Shown: positions 17,947 through 27,151 of the stretch, one piece after another
Layout: each line of letters starts with the position of its first letter
Numbering within the stretch: position 1 is the first letter of the stretch
Source: Apilactobacillus bombintestini
GTDB lineage: Bacteria; Bacillota; Bacilli; Lactobacillales; Lactobacillaceae
Assembly (NCBI RefSeq): GCF_003627035.1
Contig: NZ_CP032626.1
Span: forward strand, 806,001 to 870,000
Direction of reading: 5' to 3'
Length of the DNA stretch: 64,000 bases
Translations under genes and position numbers: made by a program
Notes under the pieces: generated by a model
The model's input: the letters and a program-made list of their open reading frames with translations, nothing else
Database searches by the model: none
Told to the model about the DNA's origin: nothing

Positions 17947-17983
17947 AAAACTCTTAAATCAACAAATGATTTAAGAGTTTTTA
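17947..17983. terminator. bidirectional terminator between yisL and racD
   Basis: AAACTCTTAAATCA and TGATTTAAGAGTTT form a long stem around a 5-base loop, with A- and T-runs on the two sides. Confidence 0.9.
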
Positions 17984-17984
17984 T

Positions 17985-18698
17985 TTATTCATGTTTTCTA
18001 TTTTTAATTGCTAAATCAATGGAACGATCAACTAATACTGATTGAGCATCAATTACAGGATAATCATGGTCTCCAGCTCTTTCTTGTGCGACCGATAATT
18101 CGGTACATCCCAAGATAATAACATCACATTTCAATTCATTTTTCATTTCATCTAAAATGTGGTGATATAAATCACTGTTGACCTCATTTCTTTCCTTAAC
18201 ATATTTATAGATTAACTCCATAGTTTCATCTTGAATATGTTTAGTAGGTTTTACCATTTCATATCCAGCATCTTTAATTTCTTTATCATATATACCGTCG
18301 TAAATAGTTCCTTTAGTGGCAATTAATCCAATTCTAGTTGCCTTAGGAAAAACATTACTTATTTCTTTAACTGCTTCCTTAGGCATATGCAATATTGGAA
18401 TTTTAGTCATGCTTTGTAACTCATCATAAAAATAATGAGCTGTATTGCATGGGATAACAAAGAAATCAGGATTTAATTGAGACTGTTGCTCAATATCTTC
18501 CTTCAAAGGTATTAGTGGATTAGGTTTTTCATGATTTAAAATATAATCAGTTCTATCAGGAATAGTAGCATGATTGACCAAAATATAGTTTAAATATTCT
18601 TGATCACTCTTAGCAGGAGTACGATCATTTAATAAATGAATATAACTCTCTGTAGCTTCTGTTCCCATACCACCAATGATTGAGAAAAATCTTTTCAT
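17985..18698 (-). CDS. racD: aspartate racemase
   Basis: A 237-aa Asp/Glu racemase-family enzyme that interconverts L- and D-Asp without cofactor. The two catalytic cysteines are clear: PCNTAH (Cys84) and GCTELS (Cys198). The N-terminal IIGGMGTEAT motif is typical of aspartate racemases and differs from the glutamate racemase at 61049. I start it at ATG 18698, after AAGGATG. The longer frame to 18746 lacks a site and runs into aslA. It lies 10 bases after aslA in an asnB-murE-aslA-racD operon and should supply its D-Asp. Confidence 0.9.
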   Translation of the reverse strand: MKRFFSIIGGMGTEATESYIHLLNDRTPAKSDQEYLNYILVNHATIPDRTDYILNHEKPNPLIPLKEDIEQQSQLNPDFFVIPCNTAHYFYDELQSMTKIPILHMPKEAVKEISNVFPKATRIGLIATKGTIYDGIYDKEIKDAGYEMVKPTKHIQDETMELIYKYVKERNEVNSDLYHHILDEMKNELKCDVIILGCTELSVAQERAGDHDYPVIDAQSVLVDRSIDLAIKNRKHE

Positions 18699-18708
18699 AG
18701 TATCATCC

Positions 18709-19956
18709 TTATTTTTCGCTGAAGTATTGCTTAAAGTTTTTGGCATAAATATGTTTCATCCAAACATTTAACAACCAACGCTTAGGATTTCTATCTCTTT
18801 CATACCAGAAAGTAGTTCCTACTTGTCTCTTCTTGATTAATTGCAAAGCAAATTCTTTATCAGCATTTTCTTTAGCATACTTCTTAAATACACCTTCACC
18901 TACACCTAACCATAAGTAACGACTGTCCTTATCTTTATTAGCATAGATAGTTTGCTTATCTTCAAGTGAATTAAAGACATAATCTCTAACAGTCCAATCA
19001 GCTAGATTGTAACCATTTAGAGTTACAAAGAAACTACTTCTTCCTTGACGAAGATTAATTTCGAATAACTTAAATGTATTATCACGAGTATCATACTTCA
19101 TATCAAAGTTGGCATATCCTACATAGTTAATTTCTTCCAAGAATTTCTTAATCATGTCATATAATTGTTCATTATATTCTGGCAAGATTGCAACATAATT
19201 TCCAATTGATGATGGTGAAGGATCTTCCAATAATGGATGACCTAGACACATCATTTTAACTTGATGATTCTTATCAACATACGCATTTAATGTACGCATA
19301 TTACTATCATCACCAGGAATGAAGTCTTGTAAGATCAAATCAGAAGTATAACCATTTACATAGATTTTCTTAACAATATCTTTAAATTCTTCTTCAGATT
19401 TAATAATGAAAGCTTTTTTACGACCTTCAAAATGAATATCTAGCCATTCAACACTATTAGTTGGCTTTAATGCTACAGGGTAGCCAAATGGTTGTTGAAT
19501 AGGTTCACCACTTTCGTAATCAGCCTTAGTAATAATCTTAGTCTTAGGATATGGTAAATCATACTTTTCACATAATTTGTAAAAGTTTTCTTTACTGTTT
19601 AGCTTTTTGATTAAATCATAGTCAACATATGGACAAACAAAAACATCGTTTAATTCATCCTTATGTTTAGAAATTAATTCTGCATATCCATCACCACATC
19701 CAATTAAAATAACTGGTTCTTTGTGATTTGCATATTCTTTCTTTAATTTACGCATGGATTCAATCCATTTTGGATCTTCACTAAATCCATCAATTAAAGT
19801 TAGATCAACAATTTTAGTAAAACGTGTAGGAGCTAGCATTTTTTCAGCATAAGCTTTCACAGGTTTTCTGTATTTTTCATATAATGAGCGTGCCATTCCA
19901 TAGGCGTTAAAATCACTACCTAATAGAATTACAGTAAAATCAGATTTATTATTCAT
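18709..19956 (-). CDS. aslA: D-aspartate ligase, ATP-grasp (peptidoglycan cross-bridge)
   Basis: A 415-aa ATP-grasp carboxylate-amine ligase of the AslA type. It joins the beta-carboxyl of D-Asp to the Lys side chain of UDP-MurNAc-pentapeptide. Visible features are the nucleotide-binding start VILLGSDFNAYGMAR, the ATP-grasp core PVALKPTNS and LILQDFIPGDDSNMR, and the metal-binding FEINLRQGRSSFF. D-Asp specificity is inferred from the adjacent racD and murE. A generic ATP-grasp ligase is the alternative. It overlaps the end of murE by 8 bases. Confidence 0.85.
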   Translation of the reverse strand: MNNKSDFTVILLGSDFNAYGMARSLYEKYRKPVKAYAEKMLAPTRFTKIVDLTLIDGFSEDPKWIESMRKLKKEYANHKEPVILIGCGDGYAELISKHKDELNDVFVCPYVDYDLIKKLNSKENFYKLCEKYDLPYPKTKIITKADYESGEPIQQPFGYPVALKPTNSVEWLDIHFEGRKKAFIIKSEEEFKDIVKKIYVNGYTSDLILQDFIPGDDSNMRTLNAYVDKNHQVKMMCLGHPLLEDPSPSSIGNYVAILPEYNEQLYDMIKKFLEEINYVGYANFDMKYDTRDNTFKLFEINLRQGRSSFFVTLNGYNLADWTVRDYVFNSLEDKQTIYANKDKDSRYLWLGVGEGVFKKYAKENADKEFALQLIKKRQVGTTFWYERDRNPKRWLLNVWMKHIYAKNFKQYFSEK

Positions 19957-21493
19957 TTTCTATCCCTTTCAAAACATTTTGTACTACGACGGAATCAGTT
20001 TCGTAAGGAGTATCTACGCCGTTTATTTTCTGGTAAGGATCTCTTCCTTTACCAGCTACTACTATCATAGCATTATTATCGCCAGCGTAAATAGCTTTTT
20101 TGATAGCTAATCTTCTATCTAATTCTTTATGAACTTCTACTTTATCATGATCTACATAAGAATCAATTTCATTAACGATATCTTTAGGATCTTCAAATGC
20201 TGGATCATCAGTAGTTAAGAAAGCTACATCAGCATTTTCAGAAAGTGCTTTACCAAAGCCTTCTCTACGATCTTCACCTTTGTTTCCGGGACTACCTACT
20301 ACCACAATAACTTTTCCATCTGCATTATTGGCTTTTAAAAAGCCAAGTAACGCATGCATACTTGCATAGTTATGAGCATAGTCTACATAAACAGTTCCAT
20401 GGTTACCAGCATCATATGATTCCATTCTACCAGGAACGAATACATTAAATAATCCTTCTTGAGCTTCTTTAACTGTAGCATTAGCTAATTTAGTGGCAAT
20501 TAAAGCTGACATAGCATTAGATTCATTATAATCACCTGCTACCGCAATTTTGTAGTCGTCTTCTAAATTCATTTGTTTAGCTTTATCTGTATTAGCAATT
20601 ACTCTAATTTCATTACTATTGATGGTATCGGCTATACTACTGAATTGAAAATCAACATCAATACCATTAACTTGTTTTTGATTGCGGCTAAATAAATATA
20701 CCTTACCTAATTCAGTAGTAGATTTAGCTGCACCATATACTTCAGCAAAGTGGTCAGTATCCGCATTGATAATACAATTTCGTGAATTGACCATAAGTTG
20801 TTCCTTGCAATGTAAATAATCTGCAAAAGTAGGATGTTCATTAGGTCCAATATGATCTGGGGATATATTCAAGAATATACCTACATCAAATTTCAATCCG
20901 TACACACGATTTTTCTTGTATGCTTGGGATGAAACTTCCATCACTAAGTGAGTCATTCCATTATCAACTGCTTGTCTCATATATTTAAATACATCCAATG
21001 ATTCCGGTGTAGTTAAATGTGATTTAAATCTTTGAGATGGCTTGTTACCCACCACAGTATCAATTGTGGAAATCAACGCCGTTTTGTTGTCAGTAGTGTG
21101 ATTTAAAATACTTTTTGCAAAGTAAGACGAAGTAGTTTTACCTTTAGTTCCAGTATATGCAATCACAAATAAATTATTCTGTGGATAGCGATAAAAGGCA
21201 GCGCCTACTAGAGACATTGCCTTTTGTACGTTATTAACAATAATTTGTGTTAATCCATTGCCTTCTGGATACTTTTCTTCAGATACATATCCAGTAGAAC
21301 CTTTATCTTTTGCCATAGTTAGGTATTCAGGATTGAAATTACCTTTACAGAAGAATAAAGTATTTGGATTAGCGTTTCTGGAATCGTAAGTTACATCATC
21401 AAAAGAAGTATGTTCACTATAAACTACTTCTTTTAACAAACCATGTTCATTTAATAAAGTTTTTATTTCATCAATTCCAAGAGCCATTATCAT
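19949..21493 (-). CDS. murE: UDP-N-acetylmuramoyl-tripeptide synthetase, L-lysine type
   Basis: A 514-aa Mur ligase that adds the third residue of the stem peptide. ATP-binding is at AYTGTKGKTTSS (about residues 112-123), and the acceptor-site motif near residue 410 reads TTDDPAFEDP. Diaminopimelate enzymes carry DNPR, so loss of that Arg and the Asx neighbours point to L-Lys. Two in-frame starts are possible, ATG 21493 (GAGG 6 bases upstream) and ATG 21487. I keep the first. It lies 26 bases after asnB and overlaps aslA. Confidence 0.92.
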   Translation of the reverse strand: MIMALGIDEIKTLLNEHGLLKEVVYSEHTSFDDVTYDSRNANPNTLFFCKGNFNPEYLTMAKDKGSTGYVSEEKYPEGNGLTQIIVNNVQKAMSLVGAAFYRYPQNNLFVIAYTGTKGKTTSSYFAKSILNHTTDNKTALISTIDTVVGNKPSQRFKSHLTTPESLDVFKYMRQAVDNGMTHLVMEVSSQAYKKNRVYGLKFDVGIFLNISPDHIGPNEHPTFADYLHCKEQLMVNSRNCIINADTDHFAEVYGAAKSTTELGKVYLFSRNQKQVNGIDVDFQFSSIADTINSNEIRVIANTDKAKQMNLEDDYKIAVAGDYNESNAMSALIATKLANATVKEAQEGLFNVFVPGRMESYDAGNHGTVYVDYAHNYASMHALLGFLKANNADGKVIVVVGSPGNKGEDRREGFGKALSENADVAFLTTDDPAFEDPKDIVNEIDSYVDHDKVEVHKELDRRLAIKKAIYAGDNNAMIVVAGKGRDPYQKINGVDTPYETDSVVVQNVLKGIENE

Positions 21494-21519
21494 TCATTTC
21501 CTCGCATCAGTATTTAAGA

Positions 21520-23403
21520 TTATGCTTGTAGTTGTACCTTGTTGATGGTATCAGCATTAGTATCTTCTGGGAAGTATACTTCATACCATAAAATAAATAG
21601 GTATGGAGTCATAATCTTTTGCATAGATGATTTACCTTCATCGTGTTCCTTTAGAATTCTTAATAATTCATCAGTATTAAAGAATTTTTCAGCAACATCG
21701 GAAGTAAATGCACGAACAATTCTGTCATGGAATTCTGGTTCTCTAATCCATGATGCAATTGGAGATGGGAATCCAAGTTTTTCCTTCATAGCTACCTTGT
21801 CTGGTAATGCTCTTTCAGCAGCTTTTCTTAGAGAAATCTTGGTCCCTTCTTTATTAATTCTAGTCTTAATTGGCATAGTGGAAGCAAATTCAGCAACTTC
21901 CTTATCAACCAATGGAGTTCTAACTTCAAGAGAGTTAGCCATACTCATACGGTCAGCTTTTTGTAAGATATCAAATGGTAACCAAGTGTTGATATCAAAG
22001 TATTGCATTTGAGTCATTTCATCTTTGTCTTTTACTTCATCAAAAATGTGCTTAGTGTATGCACCTGAATCAACGTTAAGTGATGGATCCTTCAATAGCT
22101 TATTTCTGTCATCGTAATTAAATACATAGTTTACACGGTAATATCTTTCACTCAATGGTTGAGCACCACGAATTAAGAAACGACGGCCATGGAATCTAGG
22201 TAATTTAACAGCAATGCTTGCTAAAGCTTTACGGATGAATCCAGGAACATATTTTTGATATCTTTCGAATGGAATAGCTTCAAGGTAAGTATTGTATCCA
22301 CCGAAGAATTCATCAGCACCTTCACCAGATAGAGCAACTTTAACATTCTTTCTGGTACCTTTAGCTAGGTAGAATAATTGAATTGCTGAAGGGTTTGATA
22401 ATGGTTCATCCATGTAGTACATCATAGTTGGTAAGAAATCAAAGTAATCCTTATCAGTGATCTTAATAGGTGTATTTTGTTGTCCAATTTGGTTTGCAAA
22501 ATCAGTTGACCATGAAAGTTCACTGTACTTAGAATTATCGAAACCTAATGAGAATGACTTAATAGGTTTTAACTTAGATGCTTCATTTAAAACATAACTT
22601 GAATCCACACCACTTGATAAGAAACTACCTACTTCAACGTCAGCAATCATATGTGCTTTTACGGAATCTTTAACAATTCCTTCAATCTTCTTAGCATCTT
22701 CTTCTACAGTTTGTGATTGATCAATGTGATCATAGTTAAACTTGTAGTAACGATGTGTTTCAGTTGTTTTTTCATCAATGTGATGAATGAAGTAAGTTCC
22801 AGGCATTACCTTGTAAACATTTTTAAACATGGTTTCGGCAGATGGAATAAATTCAAAGCTTAAATGAATTGGTAATAAATCAATGTTTAATTCTTTCTTA
22901 AATGCAGGGTTAGATAAAAATGCTTTAATTTCGGAACCATACATGAATGCATCACCATCATCGTAGTAATACAATGGCTTAATACCAAAATGATCACGTG
23001 CACCGAAGATTTCATTCTTAGCACTGTCATAAATGACAAATGCATACATTCCACGAAGTTTCTTTAATAGAGCTGGACCCCATGCTTCGTAACCACGAAT
23101 TAAAACTTCAGAGTCAACGTCAGTTTCAAATTCCCAACCTTCATCTTCAAGTTCTTTTCTAATTTCTTGATAGTTATAAATTTCACCATTAAAAGTAAGA
23201 ACTTTCTTCTTGTCTTTACTGTATAATGGTTGTCCACCATGGGCTAAGTCAATAATTGATAGACGTCTGAATCCCATAGATACCTTATCGTCTTGGAAAT
23301 ATTTTTCGTCATCAGGACCACGATGCTTGATTCTATCAGCCATCTTACTAATAGTATCGTTCGGTACATCCTTTTGGTTCACATATCCGCAAAATCCACA
23401 CAT
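21520..23403 (-). CDS. asnB: glutamine-dependent asparagine synthetase (possibly cross-bridge D-Asp amidase)
   Basis: A 627-aa class II amidotransferase. The N-terminal glutaminase has the catalytic Cys2 (MCGFCGYV) and RGPDDEKYF. The C-terminal synthetase has SFLSSGVDSSYV (PP-loop ATP site) and LSGEGADEFFGGY. Members make L-Asn. In Lactococcus the homologue AsnH amidates the D-Asp cross-bridge of peptidoglycan. Position as first gene before murE-aslA-racD favours the wall role, but sequence alone does not decide it. The Cys2 requirement fixes the start at 23403, and a GGGG site precedes it. Confidence 0.9.
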   Translation of the reverse strand: MCGFCGYVNQKDVPNDTISKMADRIKHRGPDDEKYFQDDKVSMGFRRLSIIDLAHGGQPLYSKDKKKVLTFNGEIYNYQEIRKELEDEGWEFETDVDSEVLIRGYEAWGPALLKKLRGMYAFVIYDSAKNEIFGARDHFGIKPLYYYDDGDAFMYGSEIKAFLSNPAFKKELNIDLLPIHLSFEFIPSAETMFKNVYKVMPGTYFIHHIDEKTTETHRYYKFNYDHIDQSQTVEEDAKKIEGIVKDSVKAHMIADVEVGSFLSSGVDSSYVLNEASKLKPIKSFSLGFDNSKYSELSWSTDFANQIGQQNTPIKITDKDYFDFLPTMMYYMDEPLSNPSAIQLFYLAKGTRKNVKVALSGEGADEFFGGYNTYLEAIPFERYQKYVPGFIRKALASIAVKLPRFHGRRFLIRGAQPLSERYYRVNYVFNYDDRNKLLKDPSLNVDSGAYTKHIFDEVKDKDEMTQMQYFDINTWLPFDILQKADRMSMANSLEVRTPLVDKEVAEFASTMPIKTRINKEGTKISLRKAAERALPDKVAMKEKLGFPSPIASWIREPEFHDRIVRAFTSDVAEKFFNTDELLRILKEHDEGKSSMQKIMTPYLFILWYEVYFPEDTNADTINKVQLQA

Positions 23404-23620
23404 ATTATTAATCCCCTTTGTTGTTTTTTCCGTATATTTATTAGTTATTTTATATTAATTATCTTGTACATATTCCATTGTAACAAAACATTAGCAAATG
23501 CGGCCATAAAATTGAATTTTATATTTACGCAAAATTATATAGTACACTAACTAATATTATTAAGTATAATCATATCGGCTATTCTGTCCAGAAAAATATT
23601 CTAAAAATTTAAAATAATTA
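23404..23620. other. asnB upstream region
   Basis: AT-rich leader region of asnB, about 220 bases. TACAAT (minus strand, near 23480) may be a -10, but I cannot pair it with a good -35. No ORF, T-box core or other RNA motif is seen. Confidence 0.5.
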
Positions 23621-23660
23621 TAAAAAAACAGTAAAGCCTTGTTAAAGAGCTTTACTGTCC
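23621..23660 (-). terminator. terminator of the UvrA-like gene
   Basis: CAGTAAAGC/GCTTTACTG arms (23657-23649 and 23637-23629) are followed on the minus strand by a run of seven T. Confidence 0.88.
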
Positions 23661-23666
23661 CCATAT

Positions 23667-25928
23667 TTATTCTCTTTTTTGATTATAATCACGCATAGCT
23701 TGGCCAGTAACTGACTTACTATCATTTAATGAATCTTCAGGAGTACCAGTGTACAAGATTTGTCCACCATAACGTCCTGCACTTGGACCCACATCAATCA
23801 TCCAATCAGATTTACTGATTACTGATAGATTGTGTTCCACGATAATTAAGGTATTTCCTTTTTTAACTAAATCATCAAATAAATTAGTCATAATAGAAAC
23901 ATCTTTCATGTGTAATCCAGCTGTGGGTTCATCTAATAGATAAACAGTTCCTGTCTTATTTAATTGAAGAGCTAGTTTTAATCTTTGAACTTCACCACCA
24001 GATAAAGTATCTAATGATTGACCTAATGATAGATAATCTAAGCCTACTCTTTGCATGTTAATTAACTTGCTTTGAATATCTTTATATTTAGCGAAAAAGT
24101 CAATTGCCTCTTTAATGGATAAATTTAATACTTCACTAATATCTAACCCATTTAAATGGTATTGAAGTGCTTCATCACTATATCTTTTACCATGACATTT
24201 TTCACAGGTTTGAATTACTGGATCCATAAATGCCATATTAGTGATTTGTACCCCACGTCCTTTACACAATGGACATTTTCCTTTTCCGTTATAACTGAAT
24301 AATTGACGAGATACGTTGTTTGCATCCCCAAACAATTTTCTAATGTCATTTAAAATATCCAAATATGTTGCGGGAGTGGATCTAATATTTACCCCCACTG
24401 CATCTTGCGTTAAATCAATGTAATTATCTTGTAGTTTATCTTTAATAGCTCTCATCAAAGAACTCTTACCAGAACCAGCTACACCTGAAATTACTGTTTG
24501 TGCATTCAATGGGATGGATACATTAGCATTCTTTAGATTATGAATATTTACATTTTCTAAATCTAAAGTCTTTTCTAATTTCTTAGGCTTTTTAAATGAT
24601 AATGGTTGTTGTAATAACTTACCTGTTATAGTGTCACTCTTTAACAATTCTTGATAGGTTCCATCAAAAATAATTTGACCACCATCTTTACCTGGCTTAG
24701 GACCAATTTCAACTACATAGTCAGCAATAGGAATTAATTCTGGATTATGTTCCACTACTAAAATAGTATTACCTTTAGCCTCTAGCTTCTTTAGAGCAGC
24801 ACTAATCAATTTAATATCAGCTGGATGTAAGCCCACACTTGGTTCATCTAAAATATATACCATATCAGATAATGAACTATTCATATATTTAGCGATTTTA
24901 ATTCTTTGTGTTTCACCACCAGATAGTGTGTCTGTTCCTCTATCTAATGTTAAATAACCTAATCCTAAATCAATTAGAGATTGAATCTTAGTAGTAACTT
25001 CACGAAGTAAATCTTGTACTAGACTTTCTTTAATGCTGTTTAAAAATTCTAAGACATGCTTTAAATCCATTTGTAAAACATCAGCTATGTTATATCCATT
25101 GATTTTACATGTTAATACTTCAGGTCTTAATTTAGTTCCATGACATTTATCACAAGCTGTACGAGTAACTATTTCTTTTATAGCTTCTTTATGATGTTGT
25201 CCTTCTTTACTTTCAATAATAGAACGTTTAATTCTTGGAATAACACCTTCATATAGAATAGAAGGTTTCCATTCTGCTGGAGCATTTTTTAGATGATGTT
25301 GAGGCGCATACAATAAATCATTCAATTCTTTTTCAGAATAATCCTTAATCTTTTTATCGTTATCAAATAATCCTGTATGTGCGTATCTCTTCCATCTCCA
25401 TGTTCCAGGGCCAAAACTTACGAAAGTAATAGCGCCCTCATTTAATGATTTATTATAATCAATGACTTTATCAGGATTTATGTGATCAATGTATCCTAGG
25501 CCCTGACATTTATCACACATACCTTGTGGCAAGTTAAATGAAAATGTATCTGAGTATCCTACCCATGGTTTACCAATTCTGGAAAATAGCAAACGTAACA
25601 ATGAATATATACCTGTATAAGTAGCTAAAGTAGAACGAGGATTTTTTCCCACTTTCTTTTGTTGAATAACAATTGCTACCGGTAAATTTTCTATTTTCCC
25701 AACATGAGGTGCCCCATATTTAGGTAAATACTGTTGTGTAAAACTAGGAAAAGTTTCATTCAACTCTCTTCTAGAGTTAGCTGCAATAGTATCGAAAACC
25801 AATGATGATTTTCCAGCACCTGATAATCCCGTAAATACGGTGATTGCATGTTTTTTTATCTTAATATTTAGATGTTTTAAATTATTTTGAAAAGCATCTT
25901 TAACGTTAATATAATTTTGATCTGACAT
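23667..25928 (-). CDS. UvrA-like tandem ABC ATPase (UvrA paralogue)
   Basis: A 753-aa protein with two ABC ATPase halves: Walker A GLSGAGKSS (about residues 34-42) and GVAGSGKSS, signatures LSGGETQR and LSGGEVQR, and Walker B YILDEPSVGLHP and YLLDEPTAGLHM. CxxC pairs (CDKCQG, CDKCHG, CPLCKG, CEKCHG) match UvrA zinc modules. At 753 aa it is much shorter than true UvrA (about 940), so the UvrB-binding insertion is probably reduced. Such class II UvrA proteins are linked to tolerance of DNA-binding drugs. The start is ATG 25928 after GGGGGA. No uvrB or uvrC is nearby. Confidence 0.88.
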   Translation of the reverse strand: MSDQNYINVKDAFQNNLKHLNIKIKKHAITVFTGLSGAGKSSLVFDTIAANSRRELNETFPSFTQQYLPKYGAPHVGKIENLPVAIVIQQKKVGKNPRSTLATYTGIYSLLRLLFSRIGKPWVGYSDTFSFNLPQGMCDKCQGLGYIDHINPDKVIDYNKSLNEGAITFVSFGPGTWRWKRYAHTGLFDNDKKIKDYSEKELNDLLYAPQHHLKNAPAEWKPSILYEGVIPRIKRSIIESKEGQHHKEAIKEIVTRTACDKCHGTKLRPEVLTCKINGYNIADVLQMDLKHVLEFLNSIKESLVQDLLREVTTKIQSLIDLGLGYLTLDRGTDTLSGGETQRIKIAKYMNSSLSDMVYILDEPSVGLHPADIKLISAALKKLEAKGNTILVVEHNPELIPIADYVVEIGPKPGKDGGQIIFDGTYQELLKSDTITGKLLQQPLSFKKPKKLEKTLDLENVNIHNLKNANVSIPLNAQTVISGVAGSGKSSLMRAIKDKLQDNYIDLTQDAVGVNIRSTPATYLDILNDIRKLFGDANNVSRQLFSYNGKGKCPLCKGRGVQITNMAFMDPVIQTCEKCHGKRYSDEALQYHLNGLDISEVLNLSIKEAIDFFAKYKDIQSKLINMQRVGLDYLSLGQSLDTLSGGEVQRLKLALQLNKTGTVYLLDEPTAGLHMKDVSIMTNLFDDLVKKGNTLIIVEHNLSVISKSDWMIDVGPSAGRYGGQILYTGTPEDSLNDSKSVTGQAMRDYNQKRE

Positions 25929-26034
25929 TTCAATCCCCCTATTTATCTCGTAATGACAATTATACGGGTTATACATACTAAATGCATTTATTCTGTTTAA
26001 TAATCATATTTTTCACTATAATAAATTGTTAATC

Positions 26035-26063
26035 TTGGAAAAATATAACATTAATATTATAAT
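26035..26063 (+). promoter_or_regulatory. promoter for the 26.1-kb hypothetical gene
   Basis: TTGGAA and TATAAT are separated by exactly 17 bases, 25-43 bases before the two possible start codons. Confidence 0.7.
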
Positions 26064-26087
26064 TAAGGTATAGAACTAAATAAAAAT

Positions 26088-26447
26088 ATGAAAGAAGATG
26101 AAGTCATGACACAAATGAAAAAAGAAAAAATGCTTGATTTAATTATTTTTATTTATAATGAATATCAACGTAATGATCTTCGCTTTGCTAAATCATTAAT
26201 TTCTCATAGTTATGATGAAACTGTCACAGAATTACAAAAAGCTTACGAAAATTCTAGAAAAGCATTCAAACAACGTATTATCGAACCTATTAAGATTCCT
26301 GCCGACAGCGTAGCAATTGATTACAGTGCTGCTTTTGAAAAGATGACTGCTAAGAAGGTAACTTCTATCGAACTAAAAAAATATGCTCGTCATGCTGTTA
26401 TTTCAAAAGAAATGTTGAATCAATTAGACGAACCATTAACTAAATAA
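26088..26447 (+). CDS. hypothetical protein, Lactobacillaceae type
   Basis: I do not recognise this 119-aa soluble protein. It has no signal or membrane segment. It is helical and charged, with an amphipathic N-terminal helix (KKEKMLDLIIFIYNEYQR), a middle helix rich in Glu/Lys/Arg, and a C-terminal helix ending LNQLDEPLTK. Either ATG 26088 or ATG 26106 may be the start, and the second has GAAAGAAG upstream. It has its own promoter and terminator, so it is a single-gene unit. Regular codon use argues for a real gene. Confidence 0.7.
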   Translation: MKEDEVMTQMKKEKMLDLIIFIYNEYQRNDLRFAKSLISHSYDETVTELQKAYENSRKAFKQRIIEPIKIPADSVAIDYSAAFEKMTAKKVTSIELKKYARHAVISKEMLNQLDEPLTK

Positions 26448-26453
26448 ATAATA

Positions 26454-26492
26454 AAAAGCATCGTCATGTTATTGCATGACGGTGTTTTTATT
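26454..26492 (+). terminator. terminator after the hypothetical gene
   Basis: GCATCGTCATG and CATGACGGTG form a stem around TTATTG, followed by TTTTT. Confidence 0.9.
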
Positions 26493-26661
26493 AATTTAGT
26501 TAAGAATTATACATGGTAACAAGAATATTCAACCTTATTCATTGTTACGATGCAAATCAAAATGAAACTTTGGTTATTTTTGTACCATAGCTTTACATAG
26601 GAGCAAAATAGATTGTATGTTAAAATTAATATAAATATTTAATTTTAAAGGAGTCTTTTAC

Positions 26662-27045
26662 ATGCTTAAAGATTTTAAAGCTTTTATTTCCAAAGGTAAT
26701 GTAATTGATTTAGCTGTAGGTGTAATTATTGGTTCTGCTTTTACTGCTATTGTTAAGTCATTTACTACTAACCTTATCAATCCACTAATTGGAATTTTTA
26801 TGGGAACCATCAATCTATCTAACATTACATTGAAATTAGGTTCCGCTAACTTCCGTATTGGTAACTTTATAAATGATGTTATTAACTTCTTAATTGTTGC
26901 CTTTATCGTATTTCTAATTGTTAGAATCTATAATCGTGTTACTAAACGTGATACCACCACTAAGGACACCAAAACTGATACCCTATTAGGTGAAATTCGT
27001 GACTTACTAAAAGAACAACAAGAAAACAATTCTCAAACAAAATAG
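26662..27045 (+). CDS. mscL: large-conductance mechanosensitive channel
   Basis: A 127-aa osmotic safety valve of the cytoplasmic membrane. The amphipathic N-terminal helix [20 protein letters not shown] leads into the pore-lining TM1 (about residues 15-43, with [13 protein letters not shown]). A short periplasmic-side loop follows, then TM2 (about 69-92), a basic turn and a cytoplasmic charged helix ([10 protein letters not shown]). Length is normal. The ATG has AAAGGAG upstream. It is transcribed alone and ends at a terminator. Confidence 0.96.
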   Translation: MLKDFKAFISKGNVIDLAVGVIIGSAFTAIVKSFTTNLINPLIGIFMGTINLSNITLKLGSANFRIGNFINDVINFLIVAFIVFLIVRIYNRVTKRDTTTKDTKTDTLLGEIRDLLKEQQENNSQTK

Positions 27046-27050
27046 TTTTA

Positions 27051-27081
27051 AATGACCTAGGTATTAACTACCTAGGTTTTT
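27051..27081 (+). terminator. mscL terminator
   Basis: ACCTAGGTA and TACCTAGGT form a perfect stem with a short loop, followed by TTTTATTTT. Confidence 0.88.
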
Positions 27082-27151
27082 ATTTTGCTGGTTAAGTTAA
27101 TTTTTAAAATATGGTAGAATATTAATACTATTTTATAAATGAGGAGTTAAT

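Noticed and set aside
21539-22012. 157-codon ORF on the plus strand
   Set aside because: It is antisense to asnB, which is complete with all catalytic motifs. No ribosome site or promoter supports it.
26516-26548. Imperfect inverted repeat GTAACAAGAAT/ATTCATTGTTAC upstream of mscL
   Set aside because: One arm has an extra base, there is no T-run, and it is 114 bases from the gene. It is too weak to call as an operator or attachment site.
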